IMG/VR virus record: IMGVR_UViG_3300025645_000346
Span: 1-28,413 of that record
Source: a virus
Strand: one strand, 5' to 3'
Length of the DNA stretch: 28,413 nucleotides
Shown: positions 17,063-25,479 of the stretch, in pieces
Numbering within the stretch: position 1 is the stretch's first letter
Layout: every line of letters starts with the position of its first letter
Position numbers and translations under genes: made by a program
The notes under the pieces: model-generated
The model's database searches: none
What the model saw: only the letters and a program-made list of their open reading frames with translations
Told to the model about the DNA's origin: nothing

Positions 17063-18523
17063 TTAATCTTGGAAGATGAAGAAGTTGTTTGCACCTAAAG
17101 TACATACTGCTCTTTCACTCAAGAAGTTTACTTCCATTGCATCCAAATCAGATGTTTTTGCACCACCTGCTGAACCTGTAATCCACGTTTTGTAACGTCT
17201 GTCTTCAGTTTCTGAAGCTCTATACCTAACGTGTAAGAATGGTCTCTTAGCGTTTTTACCAAGAACTTGGTCGTAAACAGTTGTAGAACCTGCAGGAACT
17301 AACAAACCATTAATACTACCTGTACCATCAACACCACCACGCATAGTTGGGTCGTTTAAGTATTTCCAATCAGACTTGTAAAAATCGTAACCTCTACGGA
17401 ATCCTGTAAATCCTAAGTTTAAAGCCATCTCTTCATCATTGTCAAAAAGACCATAAGAAGTTCCACCTGCACCATAAGAATTTTGAGCAGCTAACATATC
17501 GTCAATGTCAAATCCAAAGTCTCTGTTGTTGAAAATTACATTTTCTTCGATAGAACCTTGCTTATCTAAACGAGAGATAATTGCATCAAAATCAGCTAAT
17601 GCATCAGGATTTCCACCAGACCATACATTACCTCTATTTTGTACTACATAAAATACACCTTCAGAACCTTTGTTACCTACTTGGTCAGAAGTGTTTTGAG
17701 TTGCAGCACCAGAACCTGCTTCTGCAGGAACTGCTTCAATCATTGAAGTCTCTAAATAGTCATCGTAACGTAAACGAGTTTCATGCTCAGACTTCAAATA
17801 CCAAAGGTATCCGTTAGCTCCGTTTTCAGTAGTTACTGAAACCCATCCGATTTGAGCCATATCAGAACCTGATACTGCATACTTATCTTTGATGATAATT
17901 GGACTGTTTTCAAAAATGAAATCATCAGACTCTAAAGAACCTTGCATTCCGTTTGTTCCTTTTCTAAATTCAGAACCATAAATAAAGATACTTGCATCAG
18001 CATTTCCTAACCCTGTACCACCTGGATAACCTGCAGCATCATAAAATGCAACAGTAAATTGGTTGTTAGCAAGGTCTACTGCTATAACAATAGCTTTATA
18101 TTCTCCTGAACCATCGTTGTTTACAACAACTACTGTTTGACCAACTCTAATTGCAATCTGAACTGTTGCACCAGAACCTGGTTGCACAGTTGAACCTGCA
18201 GGATTAAGTGTGTCATTAATTTGAAAAATTGCTTCTCCATCTGGTGCACCTAATACTGCAGTACCACAATCTACATATTTTGTATGTAATCTTCCTTGCT
18301 CTGCCCATTTAATAAGGTCTGAGTTAGAAGGCATTTCTGCTCCTACCATTCTAATGAATGAAGAAATTGTTCTGTTACCATAACGCTCGAATTCTTTTTC
18401 GTATGTGTCTGGTAAATACTGATTTAAAAAGTTGAAATCTGTAATGTAATTTGATGCCAAAGGTGTTTGATGCGAACTTGGTTGCAAATCAAAACCTGGT
18501 GCGGCTTGAACTGATCCTGCCAT
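17063..18523 (-). CDS. Major capsid protein, crAss-like, 486 aa
   Basis: The N-terminal region (APGFDLQPSS, NYITDFNFLNQYLPDTYEKEFERYGNRTISSFIRMVGAEMPSNSDLIKWAEQGRLHTKY) is strongly reminiscent of crAss-like major capsid proteins, which have an HK97 fold. A central beta insert around residues 85-165 (Gly/Val/Thr-rich) and the C-terminal part (RPFLHVRYRASETEDRRYKTWITGSAGG) fit that family, as does the length of about 490. Context agrees: it follows the scaffold-like gene and precedes a strong terminator. The start at 18523 is preceded by an A-rich leader (AACAATAAAATT) without Shine-Dalgarno. No maturation cleavage site is evident by reading. Confidence 0.9.
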   Translation of the reverse strand: MAGSVQAAPGFDLQPSSHQTPLASNYITDFNFLNQYLPDTYEKEFERYGNRTISSFIRMVGAEMPSNSDLIKWAEQGRLHTKYVDCGTAVLGAPDGEAIFQINDTLNPAGSTVQPGSGATVQIAIRVGQTVVVVNNDGSGEYKAIVIAVDLANNQFTVAFYDAAGYPGGTGLGNADASIFIYGSEFRKGTNGMQGSLESDDFIFENSPIIIKDKYAVSGSDMAQIGWVSVTTENGANGYLWYLKSEHETRLRYDDYLETSMIEAVPAEAGSGAATQNTSDQVGNKGSEGVFYVVQNRGNVWSGGNPDALADFDAIISRLDKQGSIEENVIFNNRDFGFDIDDMLAAQNSYGAGGTSYGLFDNDEEMALNLGFTGFRRGYDFYKSDWKYLNDPTMRGGVDGTGSINGLLVPAGSTTVYDQVLGKNAKRPFLHVRYRASETEDRRYKTWITGSAGGAKTSDLDAMEVNFLSERAVCTLGANNFFIFQD

Positions 18524-18547
18524 AATTTTATTGTTTTTTTAAATTAA

Positions 18548-19618
18548 TTATTTTCTTTTAATACTTTTAATCTTAAGACCTCTACCACTATCTGTGCTTA
18601 AAGCCTTAAACTGTGTTCCTCCCTTGGTACTCACTTCAGGTGTTTTGCGTTCTGACATATTTATATTTTTTGTCTTACGCATTACATCCTCTGTGGCATT
18701 AGATTTACCTTGCTCATAAAAGAACTTAGCAAACTTTTCAGGATTCTGTGCAATTGCTACACTTCTATGAAAACCTTTAGAGTCTTTTAAAAGACCATCA
18801 TCATCTAAGTATTTGGTTGCCCAACCACCTGGATTTAATGCACTCTTTTTTAATTCATCTAAACTAGATGGAGAAAATGTTATTGTCTCTTCACCCATAT
18901 TAAATTCAAAACCTTTGAATTCAGGTGTAAATACTTCTAACGTTTTAGAGTCATAAAACTCTTTTTTTCTCGTAGTCTCTTCTTCATAGGACTTTGCATC
19001 TGCAATATACTGCTTATAACCATCCATTTCTTCGTTAGATACATTTGAAGTTTGCGTTCCACTTGACTCAAGTGGTTGCTTGTACTTCTCTTGCATTCCT
19101 TTGAAATAATCTTTGGCTTTAGCAATAGCTTTTTTCTTCTTTAACTTAATTTTTTTTATATCACCCTCATCATCTAAATCTTCATCAAAAGAATAGTCCT
19201 CCATTAAGGTTTCAATATCCTCTTTATCAAGACCATTTTCAGTAGCGAATAAATAATCTTTAAGTAAAGAATCAGGATTAAGGTCATCAAAGTTTTTTTG
19301 TAATTCTACAAAATCATTAATACCTCTACCTGTATCTTTTTTATATTTAAAGTAAGCAGCGACATCTTCAGGTAATTCTTCCTGAGTTTCTCGCTGACTC
19401 ATTAACTCATCAAATGAACTAATGTCTTTATTATATCTTTTTCCAATATATGAAAGAACGTCTTTCTCGTTTAATTCAGCAGGCTCTTCAACTTTTGGCT
19501 CTTCAGCTTTTGGCTCTTCAGCTTTTAAACTTTCTTCATGATTGTCTAAAAGTTGTTGTTCTACCTCTTGAACCGACTTCTCTTCTCCTAATGTTACCTC
19601 TTTTACTTTGAATTCCAT
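18548..19618 (-). CDS. Putative capsid scaffold protein, 356 aa
   Basis: The protein is highly charged: acidic N-terminal half with the short repeat AEEPKAEEPKVEEPAE near residues 34-48, a run DFDELMSQ..EELPEDVAAYFKYKK, an acidic/basic switch near 145-165 (EDLDDEGDIKKIKLKKKK), and a basic C-terminus (GRGLKIKSIKRK). Disordered, helical, charged proteins encoded directly before the MCP are typically scaffolds that guide procapsid assembly through a basic C-terminal tail. The region FHRSVAIAQNPEKFAKFFYEQGKSNA near 290-315 is a feature I associate with this gene in Bacteroidota phages. It has its own TATATTTG box 21 bases upstream and lies 24 bases before the MCP gene, so scaffold and MCP likely share a transcript. 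No protease motif was seen. Confidence 0.7.
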   Translation of the reverse strand: MEFKVKEVTLGEEKSVQEVEQQLLDNHEESLKAEEPKAEEPKVEEPAELNEKDVLSYIGKRYNKDISSFDELMSQRETQEELPEDVAAYFKYKKDTGRGINDFVELQKNFDDLNPDSLLKDYLFATENGLDKEDIETLMEDYSFDEDLDDEGDIKKIKLKKKKAIAKAKDYFKGMQEKYKQPLESSGTQTSNVSNEEMDGYKQYIADAKSYEEETTRKKEFYDSKTLEVFTPEFKGFEFNMGEETITFSPSSLDELKKSALNPGGWATKYLDDDGLLKDSKGFHRSVAIAQNPEKFAKFFYEQGKSNATEDVMRKTKNINMSERKTPEVSTKGGTQFKALSTDSGRGLKIKSIKRK

Positions 19619-19638
19619 ATGATTAAATTTGATTGTTA

Positions 19639-19646
19639 CAAATATA
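19639..19646 (-). promoter_or_regulatory. Bacteroidota-type -7 box TATATTTG
   Basis: Minus strand TTTTTTACT-TATATTTG-TAACAATC, with the box ending 21 bases before the ATG of the scaffold-like gene. It sits in the 55-base gap after the portal gene. Unlike the boxes at 16113 and 25407, there is no terminator hairpin before its T-rich tract. Confidence 0.5.
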
Positions 19647-19673
19647 AGTAAAAAATAATATTGTTTTTAAGCC

Positions 19674-22109
19674 CTACCTTGGGTTAAACTCTGAAAGGTC
19701 AAATCCATCAAGACTATCTTCATTAGATTCAAACCTTTGAGGAGGTAAATTATTTTTTCTTTGATTGATTAATCTTGATTGTTCTGTGTTTGCCTGAGAT
19801 ATTCTATCTGCCTTAGCTCCCTCTCTTTGAGTTTCTCTTTGAGACAATGCTTCCTCATCTAAGCCTCGTAACTTCAAGTTGTAATTAAACTCTTCCTGCA
19901 TTAACTTACTTTTTAATACAGCTTCATTATTTTGCTTTTCAATTTCAAACGCTATTTCAGCTTGCTTTAACTGCATTTTACCCTGCACCTCAGCCTGTTG
20001 TTGTTGCATTACAAGTTGCTGACTCATTTCCTGAGACTTAAGAGCTTGTTGAGTCTGCATAGCTTGCTGCTGCATAGCTTGTTGTTGTTGTTGCTCTTGT
20101 AAAGCTTTACGTTTTACTTTAAGTAATTGATTAGCAAGTTTAATATTTCTAATCTCCCTAATATCAATTGCATCCTCTAAGTTTATATCACCTTTAGATA
20201 ATGCCATTTGTATGTTAGACTCTAACTGAGCCTTCTGTTCTTCGTCAGGAGCTATTTCAATAAATATTCCAAAGTCATAAATGTATAAGTCTTTTATGTC
20301 ATCAAGTATACTGACATTATATTTACCAATAGCATTAGCAAAATCATCTTTAAAATCAGCATATTGTAAAATATCTGCAACCCTATAAGTTATGGCTTCA
20401 GATAAACTTCTATAAAGATATAAAGAGCCATCAAGTATATGTCTTGTAGCCACATTTGAATTTAATGCTGCTAGTTTTTGCAAGCCAACTAAAGAATTAG
20501 GATCAGGATTAGAAGCATCTCTAGCCTCATTTAAACCTGTTACCTGTCTAATCATTCCTAAGTAATGATTATAATTAGCAATAAGCATCTGTGTTTTACT
20601 TGCACCTGAGCTTGATTGTAATTCTTTAATAGGAACTTTACCTTGATTATACTCTCCATCCTGCGTATAACTCCTACCAATAACAGAACCTGTTTGAAAA
20701 TACATACGTAATGCATCCTCTGGGTTGTATGCTGCTCCTGTTCCTAAATCTATCTCATTTAATCCATCAGCATCTATGTATACACCATCAGGTACAACTT
20801 TAGCAATAACTTGTTGTAGTTTTAAATGTGTAATTTGAATTAAATCAGCAAATGGTATCATCCTTCTAGTCAAGGATTCAATACTTCCTTTATACATTCT
20901 TGGTGCTACTGCTACATAATTCGGTAATGCGTGTTGCTGAGATGACTTAGGTCTTACCATATTTTCAGCAAGCTCCCATTTTAAAATAATACTTGTTCCC
21001 ATAACCATGATACCATCGTACCAAACATCTATGGTTTTTTCTATTTTTTCAAATCTACCCTCCTCCATCATTTCGATAGGTGGATTGAATTGGTCATCTT
21101 TTTCAATAATTTTTGACCCTCCATTCTCTAGTATTCTTTTTTTATACACGACCTTTTTTGTGGTCTTATAATTAAAATACATAAGAGTAACTGTGTCTTT
21201 ATGAAACAAGTCATTATCTTGAACTTGAGATACATTATAATAATCATACCAAGACTGAGAATATTTAGATATCTCTTCTAAATCCTCATTGGTTAAAGAT
21301 TGGTCAATCTTCATACACTCTGTTATTGGTATGGTTTTAATTTCACCCCAATAAAAACAATCCTTAAAGTGTGGGTCTTCTGTATAACTATAAACAATAT
21401 TAGCAGGGTCAACATACTTTATTTCAACTCCTGCTCCTGGTAAAAACTCATGCTTTGCACAACCTATACCTAAGACTGTTAAATCATAGTCTATTCTTTT
21501 TCTAGTATCGTTATAATGGTTTTCAGTAAAAATAGTATTAATTGCTGCCTCTTCAGCTATCTCTATAGCAGGCTTATATTTTAGCTGCATATATAAATTT
21601 AACTCTTCATCAGTTTGAGGAAGGTCATCAGGGTTCATAACAAATGGGTCTGCTCCTGTTTCTTTTTGAACAATCTCTAGAATGTCTTTTGCTGCTGATT
21701 GACCTTGTATCATATCTTGATACTTACTTCTTTTTGATTGAGACATTGCATCTTCTGCGTATGCCTTAACATCAAACATCCTGTCATTCATTCCATTAAC
21801 AACAACATCAACAAACTTAGGGATAATAGGAACGGGTGTCCAATCTAAGTTAAGATAACTTAAATCTCCATCAACTGAAAGTTCATTTTTATATTTAGCA
21901 ACAGACTGTTCACCTCTTGCATAAAGACGAAGTCTTTGAAAATCTCTTGATTGATTATAAAATCTACAACTATTTGAGTCTTTTTTAAACCACTCATATT
22001 GAATAGCCTGACCTATTTGCAGTCCAAATTCATCTGAAGCTTTTTCAGAATCAGAAACAAACTGACTTGGGAAACCAATAGATGAGATATTTATCTTTAC
22101 GTCTTTCAT
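19674..22109 (-). CDS. Portal protein, 811 aa
   Basis: Length, position directly after the large terminase and sequence features fit the large portal proteins of crAss-like and flavobacterial podoviruses. These include FYNQSRDFQRLRLYARGEQ near residues 50-70, PKFVDVVVNGMNDRMFDV near 105-125, IPFADLIQITHLKLQQVIAKVVPDGVYIDADGL near 415-450 and GASKTQMLIANYNHYLGMIRQVTGLNEARD near 500-530. Residues about 665-760 form a glutamine-rich coiled coil with runs such as QEQQQQQAMQQQAMQTQQ, which would make the long portal barrel or crown. Portal dodecamers form the DNA channel, bind the terminase during packaging and the rings afterwards. The gene abuts the terminase gene with no gap. The start at 22109 gives MKDVKINISSIGFPSQF. 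Confidence 0.88.
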   Translation of the reverse strand: MKDVKINISSIGFPSQFVSDSEKASDEFGLQIGQAIQYEWFKKDSNSCRFYNQSRDFQRLRLYARGEQSVAKYKNELSVDGDLSYLNLDWTPVPIIPKFVDVVVNGMNDRMFDVKAYAEDAMSQSKRSKYQDMIQGQSAAKDILEIVQKETGADPFVMNPDDLPQTDEELNLYMQLKYKPAIEIAEEAAINTIFTENHYNDTRKRIDYDLTVLGIGCAKHEFLPGAGVEIKYVDPANIVYSYTEDPHFKDCFYWGEIKTIPITECMKIDQSLTNEDLEEISKYSQSWYDYYNVSQVQDNDLFHKDTVTLMYFNYKTTKKVVYKKRILENGGSKIIEKDDQFNPPIEMMEEGRFEKIEKTIDVWYDGIMVMGTSIILKWELAENMVRPKSSQQHALPNYVAVAPRMYKGSIESLTRRMIPFADLIQITHLKLQQVIAKVVPDGVYIDADGLNEIDLGTGAAYNPEDALRMYFQTGSVIGRSYTQDGEYNQGKVPIKELQSSSGASKTQMLIANYNHYLGMIRQVTGLNEARDASNPDPNSLVGLQKLAALNSNVATRHILDGSLYLYRSLSEAITYRVADILQYADFKDDFANAIGKYNVSILDDIKDLYIYDFGIFIEIAPDEEQKAQLESNIQMALSKGDINLEDAIDIREIRNIKLANQLLKVKRKALQEQQQQQAMQQQAMQTQQALKSQEMSQQLVMQQQQAEVQGKMQLKQAEIAFEIEKQNNEAVLKSKLMQEEFNYNLKLRGLDEEALSQRETQREGAKADRISQANTEQSRLINQRKNNLPPQRFESNEDSLDGFDLSEFNPR

Positions 22110-24275
22110 TTATTTAATTATTTCACTACGATTTCCTTTGTTACTATATCTAGCAAAGTTAACAATAATATTTGATTGTTTTTTTACAGGCTGATAAAGG
22201 TGTCTTTGACAAGCCATTATAGCTAATCCTGAACTAATAGATGCATCAAATTTAGTTCTATTACTAATATCAAATTTTGCCCAATCTTCTAAAGTTCTAC
22301 TAAATGGCATATATCCCATTTCATCAGGACCAATCAAACCTACTTTACTTTCAATGTAAGACTCAATAGCTGCTGCGTGTGCTTGTTTTACCGCCTCACT
22401 TGAGTTAGGTATTCCTCCAAGCTCTTTCTCTGTCTTAGATAGCTTGTTTTTAAGTTTGTCTGGTCTACTAATGCTAAAGCCTCTGTAACCCCTATTTTTA
22501 AAATGATACAACAACCTCGGCTTATTGTTCTCTACCAATATTGGCATTCCATAAAATACACAAGCCATTAAAACTTCTTCAAAAAATATTTCTGCAGTTT
22601 GAGGTCTGGCAACATACTCTAAAAAAAACTGATTGCTTGGTGCGTCATCCATGTTGAACTTTGTTAATCCATGCAAAGCACCATTAGAAGCACCGCCTCC
22701 AACTGTTCCTGAAATATCGTAACTATCACAACCAAAAGCACCTAAGTGTTCGTTTGAAGGGAAAAAATCTCCTCTATGATTTTTCTTATATCTGTTTTGT
22801 AAATTCTTTTGAGGAATCCATCCCACTAAAAATCTACCTCTAGTATTAGGAGTCCATATAACTTCAGTATCTTTAATTCCATTTTTCCAAGAAAATGAAC
22901 CCCTAGTTGTATGATGCTCTTTTATTAAAGAGTCATTGTAATCTATCTGTTGATATATACGAGTAAGATTAAACAAAGACTGTTTACTTTCATCTCTAAA
23001 TGCATGAGACTCTGTTCTAGGAAATTGTCTGTAAAATTCATTTAATGCATCAGCATCATTTTTTAAACTATCAACCTCATTACCCCAATACTCCACAACA
23101 TCATCCATTGGCATACCATGCTCATCTATATATCCCTCAAAGTTCCACTCCATTGGAATAAATAAAGAGTACATTCCGCTTTTTGTTTGCCCATTGTTAC
23201 TTCTTTTTTTAGGATCGGAATCGTAGTAAAGTTTTTTAAACTCTTCCCCACCTTTGCTAAGTGCATTAGAAGTTGAACCCATCATACATTTACCAATAAT
23301 TCGCCTACCTAATCGTAAACAAGTCTTGGTAACACGATAGTTATTTTGTATATTGTTTGGCTTAAGCCATTTTCCACTTTCATCGTGTGCTAACAATAAT
23401 AGCTTTTCCCCATCATAAGAGTTGTCATCTGTATTCTTCCAATCAATCGTAGTATCAAGACCCTCCATAACATTGTCATCTAGGTCATACATATTTTTTT
23501 TTGTAATCTTAGAAGCAGGAACTCTAAATGCTAATTCTGTTTTAGGCTTATCCATACCATCCTGAACAGGCTTAAAAAAGAAAGGATAGTTTCGTACAAT
23601 TGGAACAACCTTATCTGTAAACATTTTTTTAGCATCAGACCCAGACTTAGAAAGAATTCCTATACGAGAGTTTTTAGATATCGTTCCTATATTTGCACAC
23701 TCTTCGGAAGCCATGTATGAAAAACCTGAACGTCTAATTTTTAGATATATCATTCCAAAAGAACGTGGGTCTGCTTTACAAGCCTCCCAATAGATATAAA
23801 AAACTCTGTTTGCTTCTCTAAAATCAGGATATCCTACATCAATTTTTGTCCATTGAAGATACATATACTGAGAACCTGTAATGTATGTAGGCTTATTATT
23901 ATTTACAAACCAATAACCTTGATCTCTTTTATCAAACTCTTCTTCAATATAATCAACCCATTGTGCTTTAAAAGTATTTGGATGTTCATTCCATTGAAAT
24001 ATTGATTGAATTTTATCTAAAACTTTTGGAAGCTCTTTTCTGTTCCATTTGTTTGTGTCTCTTTGAAGAGACTTTGGAGATTTAGGCAATCCTATTCTTA
24101 ATCCGTTAATGTCGTATACCTCTCCAATCTCTCCTGTTTTGGATATAATAACTACATCATATTTTTCATCGTAACCATATTGCCACGACTTATTGTTGTT
24201 CTTTTTTTTGAGTATACCTTTAGGGATATAATCTTCTAGAACTGTATATAAATTATGAAGACCTTCGTTCTGCAA
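22110..24275 (-). CDS. terL: Large terminase subunit (ATPase-nuclease), 721 aa
   Basis: The packaging motor pumps DNA into the procapsid and cuts it. The ATPase domain shows a non-canonical Walker A (KIRRSGFSY, residues 179-187, without the GxxGxGKT loop), a Walker B with the catalytic acid (LLLLAHDE, 293-299) and a coupling motif GSTSN (333-337). The C-terminal RNase H-like nuclease has candidate metal ligands D517 (GAFGCDSYD), E582 (ILVENNKPR) and D677 (KFDASIS). The RRxGFS version of Walker A is typical of crAss-like and many marine phage terminases. The gene overlaps the preceding 96-aa gene by 23 bases and abuts the portal gene. An N-terminal extension of about 100 residues precedes the ATPase core, as is usual in this group. 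Confidence 0.92.
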   Translation of the reverse strand: MQNEGLHNLYTVLEDYIPKGILKKKNNNKSWQYGYDEKYDVVIISKTGEIGEVYDINGLRIGLPKSPKSLQRDTNKWNRKELPKVLDKIQSIFQWNEHPNTFKAQWVDYIEEEFDKRDQGYWFVNNNKPTYITGSQYMYLQWTKIDVGYPDFREANRVFYIYWEACKADPRSFGMIYLKIRRSGFSYMASEECANIGTISKNSRIGILSKSGSDAKKMFTDKVVPIVRNYPFFFKPVQDGMDKPKTELAFRVPASKITKKNMYDLDDNVMEGLDTTIDWKNTDDNSYDGEKLLLLAHDESGKWLKPNNIQNNYRVTKTCLRLGRRIIGKCMMGSTSNALSKGGEEFKKLYYDSDPKKRSNNGQTKSGMYSLFIPMEWNFEGYIDEHGMPMDDVVEYWGNEVDSLKNDADALNEFYRQFPRTESHAFRDESKQSLFNLTRIYQQIDYNDSLIKEHHTTRGSFSWKNGIKDTEVIWTPNTRGRFLVGWIPQKNLQNRYKKNHRGDFFPSNEHLGAFGCDSYDISGTVGGGASNGALHGLTKFNMDDAPSNQFFLEYVARPQTAEIFFEEVLMACVFYGMPILVENNKPRLLYHFKNRGYRGFSISRPDKLKNKLSKTEKELGGIPNSSEAVKQAHAAAIESYIESKVGLIGPDEMGYMPFSRTLEDWAKFDISNRTKFDASISSGLAIMACQRHLYQPVKKQSNIIVNFARYSNKGNRSEIIK

Positions 24276-24543
24276 ATCCTTGTTTTGTATCTAGTTTACT
24301 TGGACCTCGTTCCTCGATTTCCATTAAGTTTTTTTCATTCTCTATTCTAGTCAGTATATCAAACGCATCAAATATAGCTAACTTTTTAGTTGCTGCTGCA
24401 TTTTTTAATCTATCTGCAGCTAACTCATCTTCATCCTCACCATATTTTATAATATCTTCCTTAGCTACTTTAATTAGTTGCTCTACGGCTTTCATCCCTG
24501 CCTGAATAATATTCTTTTTTAAAGTTTTTGAGTCTAGTGCCAT
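24253..24543 (-). CDS. Conserved small protein before terL, possible small terminase, 96 aa
   Basis: The sequence includes DEDELAADRLKNAAATKKLAIFDAFDILTRIENEKN (residues about 36-71), a helical segment I recognise from small proteins placed just upstream of the large terminase in Bacteroidota phages. The whole protein is predicted helical and charged, which would suit the oligomerising core of a small terminase, but no DNA-binding helix-turn-helix is clear. Its 3' end overlaps terL by 23 bases, so the two are probably translationally coupled. Small-terminase function is inferred mainly from position. The 41-aa basic ORF at 24470-24595 overlaps its start in another frame. Confidence 0.7.
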   Translation of the reverse strand: MALDSKTLKKNIIQAGMKAVEQLIKVAKEDIIKYGEDEDELAADRLKNAAATKKLAIFDAFDILTRIENEKNLMEIEERGPSKLDTKQGFAERRSS

Positions 24544-24595
24544 TAGGATTGTATTTTATTCTTGGTCTTTTTTTTCTTTTAGGTTTGTCATTCAT
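24470..24595 (-). CDS. Very basic small ORF overlapping two neighbours, 41 aa
   Basis: The ATG at 24595 overlaps the TGA of the 187-aa gene (24592-24594) as ATGA, a classic coupling arrangement. The 41 codons encode MNDKPKRKKRPRIKYNPNG..., ending GRDESRRATN, with about one third Lys/Arg. The last 74 bases overlap the start of the 96-aa gene in a different frame. The ATGA junction and the basic, DNA-binding-like composition favour a real gene; the long overlap and lack of a recognised family argue for caution. If real, it could help DNA packaging or bind nucleic acid. Confidence 0.4.
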   Translation of the reverse strand: MNDKPKRKKRPRIKYNPNGTRLKNFKKEYYSGRDESRRATN

Positions 24596-25155
24596 AATTT
24601 TATTGTTATTTGATGATCAAACATTCTGTAAAGTTTCTCTCCATCAACCTCAAACTCATATTCACTTTCTGGCTTAAAACAAATTTTATCTCCTTGATTT
24701 ACATTTTGAGAGTGTAAGTAGTCATTAGTGTATTTTATTTCACCAACTAATGGTTCTTCATTGGTATTCTTATATAGATAATAATCCTCTGTATCTAAAG
24801 GCTTAACAAAACAGTATCTACCATGAGTTTTCCAATCTTTACCATTATGATATAAATAAAATTGATCAGGCTCTACAAAAAACAAGTTATCTTTAAAAAA
24901 ACTTCTACCACTTTTTCTTCTTCCATACATATCATTATAGAATTTAAAAACATTGTGGTGTACCAATAACTTATCTCCTACTTTTATAGGACCATTGTAT
25001 ACAATTGGTGTGGCTATCACTTCAGCTATCCTATTGGAAGCCATGTGATTCTCTTCAGATGTGCTAGTTATAAAATCTACGTCACCTATTTTTTTGGTGT
25101 TGTTGTATCTTTTATCATCTAAAGGCTTAGTAATGAATAAATATGGTGACCTCAT
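24592..25155 (-). CDS. Tandem GroES-like (co-chaperonin-type) protein, 187 aa
   Basis: The protein reads as two related beta domains. Domain 1 (about 5-101) has FITKPLDD, a possible mobile-loop region at 18-40, AEVIATP, NGPIKVGDKLLVHHN and NLFFVEPDQFYLY. Domain 2 (about 114-187) has YCFVKPLDTE, PLVGEIKY, VNQGDKICFKPESEYEFEVDGEKLYRMFDHQITIKL. The order 'KPL - (V)GEV - VGDKVLF - VDGEELLIxxxDDILAI' is that of GroES/Cpn10. Phages such as T4 encode GroES-like co-chaperonins to fold capsid proteins, and a doubled Cpn10 is known from chloroplast Cpn20. The GroES link is my inference from motifs; another beta-barrel fold is possible. Start and stop overlap both neighbours (TAATG upstream, ATGA downstream), so it belongs to the packaging operon. 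Confidence 0.6.
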   Translation of the reverse strand: MRSPYLFITKPLDDKRYNNTKKIGDVDFITSTSEENHMASNRIAEVIATPIVYNGPIKVGDKLLVHHNVFKFYNDMYGRRKSGRSFFKDNLFFVEPDQFYLYHNGKDWKTHGRYCFVKPLDTEDYYLYKNTNEEPLVGEIKYTNDYLHSQNVNQGDKICFKPESEYEFEVDGEKLYRMFDHQITIKL

Positions 25156-25385
25156 TAGAAATTAATATTATATTCAACAGATACAGGCATACCTACAAAA
25201 TACTTCCAACATACAATTTCTTTGGTATAAGGAGACTCAATCCATATTTGAAAAGAATTTAATTCTTCATTATATTTAATGTGATGTATAATATATGAAC
25301 CTTTTAAAACTTCCTGACCTACAACATAATGCATAGCACCTCCTTTATAGTCAGGACCCACTGCTATCTTTCTAATATCATTCAT
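25155..25385 (-). CDS. Conserved small phage protein, 76 aa
   Basis: The sequence includes RKIAVGPDYKGGAMHYVVGQEVLKGSYIIHHIKYNEELNSFQIWIE and ends VGMPVSVEYNINF. I have an impression of having seen this small protein at the start of packaging operons in Bacteroidota phages, but I know no function for it. It is beta-rich, acidic to neutral, with no membrane span. It is the first gene after the terminator/promoter element at 25407-25450, and its stop overlaps the next ATG as TAATG, so it leads the packaging operon. The TATATTTG box ends 22 bases before its ATG. Confidence 0.65.
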   Translation of the reverse strand: MNDIRKIAVGPDYKGGAMHYVVGQEVLKGSYIIHHIKYNEELNSFQIWIESPYTKEIVCWKYFVGMPVSVEYNINF

Positions 25386-25406
25386 TTAATTAAATTTAAT
25401 TTATAA

Positions 25407-25414
25407 CAAATATA
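25407..25414 (-). promoter_or_regulatory. Bacteroidota-type -7 box TATATTTG for the packaging operon
   Basis: Minus strand T-tract-AAC-TATATTTG-TTATAA, directly downstream of the U-tract of the terminator at 25418-25450, and 22 bases before the ATG of the 76-aa gene. The 11-base core AACTATATTTG is identical to that at 16113-16123. Confidence 0.55.
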
Positions 25415-25417
25415 GTT

Positions 25418-25450
25418 AAAAAAAAATACCCCTGAATTAACAGAGGTATT
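25418..25450 (-). terminator. Strong intrinsic terminator between fibre and packaging operons
   Basis: Minus-strand RNA forms AAUACCUCUG-UUAAUU-CAGGGGUAUU, a 10-bp stem with one G-U pair, followed by a run of U (25424-25418). On the plus strand no U-run follows, so it acts on minus-strand transcripts only. Its 5' arm can also pair with the upstream repeats (see findings). Confidence 0.85.
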
Positions 25451-25479
25451 CTATACGAGGGGGAGAAAAAAACTAAAGC

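Noticed and set aside
17581-17817. Plus-strand open frame of 78 codons, His/Gln/Leu-rich
   Set aside because: Antisense inside the major capsid gene, low-complexity product.
18937-19125. Minus-strand frame of 62 codons inside the scaffold gene
   Set aside because: Same strand but wrong frame within a well-supported charged scaffold protein; no coupling signal.
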